Source: an uncultured Methanobacteriaceae archaeon
Lineage (GTDB): Archaea; Methanobacteriota; Methanobacteria; Methanobacteriales; Methanobacteriaceae
Reading direction: 5' to 3'
Length of the DNA stretch: 64,000 nt
Assembly (NCBI GenBank): GCA_947259185.1
Contig: CAMYKT010000005.1
Coordinates: forward strand, 11,713 to 75,712
Shown here: positions 59,580-64,000 of the stretch, one piece after another
Position numbering within the stretch: the stretch's first letter is position 1
Layout of the letters: the number at the start of each line of letters is the position of its first letter
Notes under the pieces: model-generated
What the model was told of the DNA's origin: nothing
The model's input: only the letters and a program-made list of their open reading frames with translations
Database searches by the model: none
Program-made: the position numbers and the translations under genes

Positions 59580-60941
59580 TTATTTTCTATGGTTGTTATT
59601 TAATTTACTCAATTTTTCACATGCATCCTCGGCAGCAAGTATTATGGGATCTATAACCATGGATAAGGGAGGGGCATAAGAAAATTCCATATTAGCCAGC
59701 TTTGAACAGGTTAATTTTTGGGATATGGCCAGAGACATGGTATCCACTCTTTCGGCTACTCTCTCTTCAGCAATTATCTGACACCCAATAATAACCCCTT
59801 GGAGATTGCAGATCATTTTTATATCAATTCTTTTTGCCCCTGGATAGTATCTGGCTTTGGTCAATGCCCTGCTTTTACCAGAGATAACTTCAATGCCATT
59901 TTGAATAGCAGAAACCTTGGTTAATCCTACTGCTCCAAATTCAAGATTACCAATTTTAGAAACCATGGAATTTAAAACAGGTATGAATTCCGCCTTTTTT
60001 CCCACTATATTCCTGGCTGCCACTTTTCCCTGCCGGACGGCAGTGGTTCCCAAAAGTGACTGGGTATTGTGGCCAGTTATTGCATCATACACTTCCACGC
60101 AATCCCCCACTGCATAAATATCAGGTACAGTGGTTTGCATTTTTTCATTGACTGATATAGACCATCTTCCTAATTCACAGCCTGCCATTGTAGCCATTTT
60201 TGTTTCAGGCCGTACTCCTGTAGCCATAACCACCATATCCACATCTATACATTGATCTCCAAAAATAGCCGCTTCCACTTTAGTGGTGCCTGCGATTTTT
60301 TCAATGGGATGTCCTAAAATTAGATTAATGCCTTCTTTTTCCAGATATTTTTGAACACTTAGGGCCATGTCCGGGTCCAGTGACCGGGGGACAATCTGAG
60401 GTAACATTTCAGTAACGGTTACATCAAGACCTCTTTTTTTTAACCCGTCGGCAATTTCAAGACCAATCAAGCCTGCTCCCACAACCACCGCTTTTTTGCT
60501 TTTTTGAGCCCATCTGGTAATTTCCTGACCATCGGCTATAGTTCTTATTTTAAAAACGCCTTCCAGATCCGATCCTTCCACCGGAGGAATGAAAGGAGCT
60601 CCTCCGGTAGCTATTACCAGATAATCATATTCCATTTCGTTATGATCTTCTTTCTGATTAAGCAGATAATAACCAATCTTTTTTTCACTAGCTTTAACCT
60701 CAAATACTTCTGCCCGGGTTATGACTTTTATATCTCTTTCCAGGTAATCTTCTGCCTGATGCATGATAATATTTTCAAAACAGTCCACTTCACCGCATAA
60801 TACATAGGGTATGGCACAGGGAGAGTAAGCAATATTCTCATCACGAGTTATTACTGTTATTTCAGCATCTTTATCATGTTTACGTATATTGGAAGCAGTG
60901 GAAAGGCCGCCTGCCCCCCCACCAATTATAACTATTTTCAT
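59580..60941 (-). CDS. FAD-dependent pyridine nucleotide-disulfide oxidoreductase, CoA-disulfide reductase/NADH oxidase-like
   Basis: A 453-residue flavoprotein. FAD-binding motif GGGAGGLSTASNIRK lies at residues 7-21, the redox-active Cys in SPCAIPYVLCGEV near residue 43, the NAD(P) motif VVVGAGLIGLEIADGL near 152, and the second FAD motif IYAVGDCVEVYD near 274. The C-terminal domain has SMVSKIGNLEFGAVG and FSYAPPLSMVIDPIILAAED. Substrates may be CoA disulfide, polysulfide or oxygen; the sequence does not decide. It converges with rubrerythrin, and divergent arsM starts 160 bases away. Confidence 0.88.
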   Translation of the reverse strand: MKIVIIGGGAGGLSTASNIRKHDKDAEITVITRDENIAYSPCAIPYVLCGEVDCFENIIMHQAEDYLERDIKVITRAEVFEVKASEKKIGYYLLNQKEDHNEMEYDYLVIATGGAPFIPPVEGSDLEGVFKIRTIADGQEITRWAQKSKKAVVVGAGLIGLEIADGLKKRGLDVTVTEMLPQIVPRSLDPDMALSVQKYLEKEGINLILGHPIEKIAGTTKVEAAIFGDQCIDVDMVVMATGVRPETKMATMAGCELGRWSISVNEKMQTTVPDIYAVGDCVEVYDAITGHNTQSLLGTTAVRQGKVAARNIVGKKAEFIPVLNSMVSKIGNLEFGAVGLTKVSAIQNGIEVISGKSRALTKARYYPGAKRIDIKMICNLQGVIIGCQIIAEERVAERVDTMSLAISQKLTCSKLANMEFSYAPPLSMVIDPIILAAEDACEKLSKLNNNHRK

Positions 60942-61065
60942 TTATCAGGTCCACCTTGAAACATTAACAATCAAATATTTGTCCCTCTTAGCAGGTTAAT
61001 ATTTGCCTGTTTTTAAATGACTGGTTACATTTTTACTGGAGAGAAAAATATTTATAAGTATATCC

Positions 61066-61081
61066 ATAAATTTAGATTTAT
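61066..61081. promoter_or_regulatory. Inverted repeat before arsM, candidate ArsR operator
   Basis: ATAAAT (61066-61071), TTAG, ATTTAT (61076-61081) is a perfect six-bp dyad 22 bases before the arsM start. A TATA box TTTATAAGTATA lies upstream at 61051-61062. Its place at the expected transcript start fits repression by the ArsR protein encoded second in the operon. Confidence 0.4.
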
Positions 61082-61102
61082 AGAACTAAGGGAAGGGTAA
61101 CT

Positions 61103-61858
61103 TTGGAAGAAGATAAAATTAAACAAATGGTGAAAGATCGGTATTCACAAATCACCATTAAAGAAGAAACCAACTGTTCGTGCTGTTCAGATGATAATAA
61201 CCTATATGAAAAGGCCAAAAAAGCAGGTTATAGCACCGAAGAACTAAAATCAATTCCAGAATCAGCAATCTATGGTCTGGGTTGCGGTAATCCCACTGCA
61301 CTGGCCGGGTTAAAAGAGGGTAATGTGGTCCTGGACTTGGGTTCTGGAGGTGGAATTGACGTATTTTTAGCGGCCAATAAAGTTGGAAAAAGTGGTAAAG
61401 TAATTGGAGTGGATATGACTCCGGAGATGGTAGAGACCGGTATTGAAAATGCTAAAAAAGGAGGTTATGAAAATGTAGAGTTCCACTTAGGAGAAATTGA
61501 AAATCTGCCCCTGGAAGCAAATGAGGTGGATGTTATTATCAGTAATTGTGTAATTAATCTGACACCGGATAAATTCAAGGCCTATGAAGAGGCTTATCGG
61601 GTGCTGAAAGAAGAAGGGCATCTTTTGGTATCTGATCTGGTTACTGATGGTTATTTACCAGAAGATATCAAACGAAATTTCCAGGCCTGGTCCAGCTGTA
61701 TCTCCGGTGCCCTGGAAAAAGAAGAATATCTTAAAATCATAAAAAAGGCCGGTTTTAGAGATGTGGAAATAATAAAACAGCATTACTTTACTGAACCGGA
61801 GATGGATGAGAGATTAATTGGTAAGATATTCAGCATCCAGTTAAAAGCCGTCAAATAA
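61103..61858 (+). CDS. arsM: Arsenite S-adenosylmethionine methyltransferase
   Basis: A 251-residue enzyme that methylates arsenite to volatile or less retained forms. The fold and motifs are those of ArsM: an N-terminal cysteine group (TNCSCCSDDNN), IYGLGCGNPTALAGLKEGNVVLDL around residues 53-76 with GSGGGIDVFLAA, then IISNCVINLTPDKF near 148 and SSCISGALEKEEYL near 197. Cysteines before the SAM site, at NCVINL and SSC are those that bind As(III). The TTG start follows AAGGGTAAC. It heads the operon arsM-arsR-DGC-arsC-DUF166. Confidence 0.92.
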   Translation: MEEDKIKQMVKDRYSQITIKEETNCSCCSDDNNLYEKAKKAGYSTEELKSIPESAIYGLGCGNPTALAGLKEGNVVLDLGSGGGIDVFLAANKVGKSGKVIGVDMTPEMVETGIENAKKGGYENVEFHLGEIENLPLEANEVDVIISNCVINLTPDKFKAYEEAYRVLKEEGHLLVSDLVTDGYLPEDIKRNFQAWSSCISGALEKEEYLKIIKKAGFRDVEIIKQHYFTEPEMDERLIGKIFSIQLKAVK

Positions 61859-61876
61859 CTATAAAAGGAAGATAAT

Positions 61877-62227
61877 ATGTCTGAATTGAATAAAGATGAT
61901 AATTGCTGCCTGGAAAAAAATATATCTGCTCATTTAAAGCTGGAAATTCCTCCAGAAACGATACTGGAAAATTTATCAGAAAAATTTAAGGCACTTTCTG
62001 ATCCCACCCGCTTAAAAATCCTGTACCTCTTAGAAGGAGGAGAACTTTGTGTTTGTGAATTAATACTGGCCCTGGATAAACCACAATCCACCATATCCCA
62101 TCATTTAAATGTATTAAAAAATGCAGGTTTTATTGCTGGACGCAAAGAAGGACTTTGGATCCATTATAAACTTAAAAATCACAAAATAATGAATATAATA
62201 AATGTATTAAGAGAAATAACACAATAA
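61877..62227 (+). CDS. arsR: ArsR family metalloregulator
   Basis: A 116-residue repressor of the SmtB/ArsR family. The winged helix is ALSDPTRLKILYLLEGGELCVCELILALDKPQSTISHHL near residues 38-75. ELCVCEL holds the CxC metal-binding pair of the As(III) type in the alpha-3 helix, as in classical ArsR. An extra CC pair sits at residues 11-12. It follows arsM by 18 bases. Release from DNA by arsenite is expected. Confidence 0.93.
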   Translation: MSELNKDDNCCLEKNISAHLKLEIPPETILENLSEKFKALSDPTRLKILYLLEGGELCVCELILALDKPQSTISHHLNVLKNAGFIAGRKEGLWIHYKLKNHKIMNIINVLREITQ

Positions 62228-62238
62228 GGAGATTGAAA

Positions 62239-62616
62239 ATGAAAGATGAAAAAATAGCCCTGTGTCCCTGTAATGGTATGAGCCCCTACGGATTAATAGC
62301 CCGAGCTGCTAGTTCGGATATGGGGGAAGAATCTTCAGATAAAATATCTATATGTATCACTGCCACCTCAGCAGATAAAGAAAGTTTCTGTAATCTAATA
62401 AAAAAATATCCTATAATAGCAGTTAATGGATGTGAGCATGGCTGCGTGGATCAGATCCTGAAGAAAAAGGGAGTAAATGTGGCAGGGAGTATGAATGTAA
62501 TGGCCCCTCTACATGAAAAAAAAATGGAACCCGGATCCGTAGCCCGGCTGGGTGAGTCTGGAGAAAAATGTGTGGTGGAAATTAAAAAGAAAATTGAAAA
62601 TTTATTAGACGAATAA
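62239..62616 (+). CDS. DGC domain (putative zinc-binding) protein
   Basis: A 125-residue protein of the DGC family (PF08859). Conserved cysteines occur as ALCPCNGMSPYGLIARAA near residue 9 and VNGCEHGCVDQILKKKG near 65. Here the eponymous D-G-C motif is N-G-C. Similar proteins turn up beside metal and arsenic genes, but the role is not known; a metallochaperone or sensor for arsenic is a guess. AAGGAG at 62227-62231 selects the ATG at 62239 rather than a TTG at 62233. It lies 10 bases from arsR and arsC. Confidence 0.8.
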   Translation: MKDEKIALCPCNGMSPYGLIARAASSDMGEESSDKISICITATSADKESFCNLIKKYPIIAVNGCEHGCVDQILKKKGVNVAGSMNVMAPLHEKKMEPGSVARLGESGEKCVVEIKKKIENLLDE

Positions 62617-62625
62617 GGTGATCAC

Positions 62626-63066
62626 TTGTCTCTGGATGCTAATTTAAAAAGAGTTCTATTTATATGTAAAAATAATTCTGGAAGATCTCAAATGGCAGAA
62701 GCCATTCTAAGGCACATCTATGGTGAAAATTTTGAAGTTTACAGTGCTGGAAGCGATCCCCGTCCCATAAACCACCTCACCATTAAAGTTTTAAAAGAAA
62801 TCGGGATTGATGCATCTTCTCAAGAATCTAAATGTCTGCAGAAATTTCAGGGCCAGGAATTTGATCTGGTGGTGAGCCTGTGCGGTGATGAAGATGACGC
62901 CTGCCCGGTATTTTTAACTGGAAAAAAATATATCCATCAGGGATTTAAAGACCCGGCGGGAATTAAAAGGGATAAACAACACCGTCTAAAATTATTCAGG
63001 GAAATACGGGATGAAATATACCGGTGGATTGAAGATGAATTTCTGGATGATAATATCTTAGAATAA
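62626..63066 (+). CDS. arsC: Arsenate reductase, low-molecular-weight phosphatase type
   Basis: A 146-residue ArsC of the thioredoxin-coupled class. The P-loop is [17 protein letters not shown] near residue 12 (C-x5-R), [22 protein letters not shown] follows, and the redox cysteine pair is in [14 protein letters not shown] near residue 87. The Asp of the DP loop is in [10 protein letters not shown]. It reduces arsenate to arsenite, which ArsM then methylates. The TTG start follows AAGGTGATCAC. Confidence 0.93.
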   Translation: MSLDANLKRVLFICKNNSGRSQMAEAILRHIYGENFEVYSAGSDPRPINHLTIKVLKEIGIDASSQESKCLQKFQGQEFDLVVSLCGDEDDACPVFLTGKKYIHQGFKDPAGIKRDKQHRLKLFREIRDEIYRWIEDEFLDDNILE

Positions 63067-63079
63067 AGGAGGTAATTAT

Positions 63080-63730
63080 TTGCTAAAAGTTGCCATTGTC
63101 AGTGACGGGCCATATGGGGAACGGGCCTATGAAACCATTTCTCAGGAATTTGAAACCAGTTTTATTAAGGTAGAATCACCAGCAGGTATGTTTGTGGATG
63201 ATTTAGAATTGGAGGCCGGGCTGGTGGACAGACTATCTAAATTTGATCTGGTAATCACCTATATACTGCACCCTGATTTAACCCAGGAACTGGTGGAACA
63301 AGTTCACCAGGAGGTGGGATGGATTATTGTAGGAGCCTGGAGAGGCGAAGGGTTTAAAAAACAGCTAACCCGATTGGGCAATGTCACCGCCCCAGAAAAT
63401 ATGTGCGACCTGGAAAAAAATGGTAATCCTGTTTTTGATGAGTTTGTTTCCCGTTTCGGGCGGCCAGAAGTGAAAATAAGCTGCCAGGGAAATAAAGTGG
63501 TGGATATAGAAGTTAAAAGATGTTCTCCCTGTGGGGCTACTGCTTTTGTGGCCCAGGAGATGAAGGGAAAGTCCATTGAAAATTTACCTATTCATGCCGG
63601 ATTGAAAATCCAGCACTACCCCTGTCGGGCCCCTAAAATGCGTTTATTTACTGATGATGAGTGTAAAAAGGAAATGGCTGCTAATTTACATAAAGATGCC
63701 TTTGAAAAAGCACTTAAAAAAAAGGAATAA
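63080..63730 (+). CDS. DUF166 family protein in an arsenic operon
   Basis: A 216-residue protein of DUF166 (PF02593), a family of methanogens sometimes labelled thymidylate synthase-like without firm evidence. It starts [18 protein letters not shown], has [13 protein letters not shown] near residue 95 and cysteines in [16 protein letters not shown] near 152 and [12 protein letters not shown] near 184, a possible metal or iron-sulfur site. GGAGG and the TTG start tie it to arsC 13 bases upstream. Its place here suggests it works on arsenic or that the operon also serves another stress. Confidence 0.8.
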   Translation: MLKVAIVSDGPYGERAYETISQEFETSFIKVESPAGMFVDDLELEAGLVDRLSKFDLVITYILHPDLTQELVEQVHQEVGWIIVGAWRGEGFKKQLTRLGNVTAPENMCDLEKNGNPVFDEFVSRFGRPEVKISCQGNKVVDIEVKRCSPCGATAFVAQEMKGKSIENLPIHAGLKIQHYPCRAPKMRLFTDDECKKEMAANLHKDAFEKALKKKE

Positions 63731-63733
63731 TTT

Positions 63734-64000
63734 TTAAGAAAATATTGCAATCCTCAAAAAGGCATATACTCCATAAATTCCCAGAAGAAGAGATCCCTCT
63801 CTTCGAGTCAGCTTCATATCACTCCGCATAAAATAGAGTAGTAGTAAGGTCACCCCTATTAAAACCGGGGCATCCAGAACCACCGATAGGGGATCTACAG
63901 GTATTTCTATAAAAAGAGCAGGTATGCCAATACCCATCAGTATATTGAATATGTTGCTGCCTAATACTGTCCCTAAAGATAGGCTGCACATTTTTTTCAT
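63734..64000 (-). CDS. Na+/Ca2+ exchanger family protein, C-terminal part (partial)
   Basis: At least 88 residues, open at the right edge, of a CaCA-family cation antiporter. The motif GTVLGSNIFNILMGIGIPAL near the edge is the second alpha-repeat, which in full-length members holds ion-binding residues. It is followed by two membrane segments (VLDAPVLIGVTLLLLYFM; LGIYGVYAFLRIAIF) and the C-terminus. The Met at the edge is almost surely internal. It ends three bases from the convergent DUF166 gene. Confidence 0.88.
   Translation of the reverse strand: MKKMCSLSLGTVLGSNIFNILMGIGIPALFIEIPVDPLSVVLDAPVLIGVTLLLLYFMRSDMKLTRREGSLLLGIYGVYAFLRIAIFS

Overview
The window is a contiguous piece of an AT-rich archaeal chromosome. 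It fits a hydrogenotrophic methanogen of the order Methanobacteriales, most likely Methanobacterium or a close relative. The evidence is the F420-reducing hydrogenase cluster frhA-D-G-B, archaeal information-processing genes (PCNA, a GINS subunit, aIF2-alpha, Nop10, L21e, L44e, S27e, RpoL, RpoF, TFS, SRP54, Csl4, Dph2, Pus10), an archaeal type A RNase P RNA, an MsvR-type regulator and a bacterial-type grpE-dnaK-dnaJ locus. Ribosome binding sites are strong (GAGGTGAT type), and several genes use TTG starts. There is no rRNA operon, transposase, prophage or CRISPR array. Genus and order are inferred from gene content only.

Layout. 1-3.3 kb: a GNAT acetyltransferase, a QueG-like iron-sulfur protein, a 31-residue cysteine-rich microprotein divergent from an HxlR regulator, and larB. 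3.4-10.5 kb: hypF, then an ArsR-like regulator divergent from grpE-dnaK-dnaJ across a palindromic TATA region. 10.7-14.8 kb: small membrane and coiled-coil proteins, rnpB, initiator tRNA-Met and methionine aminopeptidase. 14.8-18.2 kb: the frh operon. 18.7-22.3 kb: a PepSY-like secreted protein coupled to a PAC2 protein, two tRNA-Arg genes, endonuclease Q and a second PAC2 protein. 22.4-31.7 kb: a long minus-strand information-processing block (nop10, aIF2-alpha, S27e, L44e, GINS, PCNA, TFS, rpoL, csl4, dph2, hpt). 31.9-37.7 kb: srp54, pus10, then L21e-rpoF-DUF655-ksgA-hemK.

37.7-42.8 kb is looser: a frameshifted DUF488 pseudogene, three TPR proteins in tandem, a DUF308 membrane protein and 1.2 kb without a convincing gene. 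42.8-50.6 kb holds lysine and arginine biosynthesis (dapF, lysA, argD), a Nudix hydrolase, cyclophilin, an Ogg-type glycosylase and a rhodanese. 50.6-51.9 kb has two exact 53-bp direct repeats beside a DUF2089 operon. 52-57 kb: hisF, tRNA-Arg(UCG) followed by a large hairpin, and an XPD/DinG-type helicase. 57-61 kb: cbiL, then an oxidative-stress group (MsvR-like regulator, rubrerythrin, CoA-disulfide-reductase-like flavoprotein). 61-63.7 kb: an arsenic operon, arsM-arsR-DGC-arsC-DUF166. The window ends inside a Na+/Ca2+ exchanger gene.

Most of the window is conserved core. The best leads for something undescribed are the HxlR/microprotein pair, the arsenic operon with its two uncharacterised members, the 53-bp repeats, the hairpin RNA candidate after tRNA-Arg, and a Nudix gene with no ordinary start codon.
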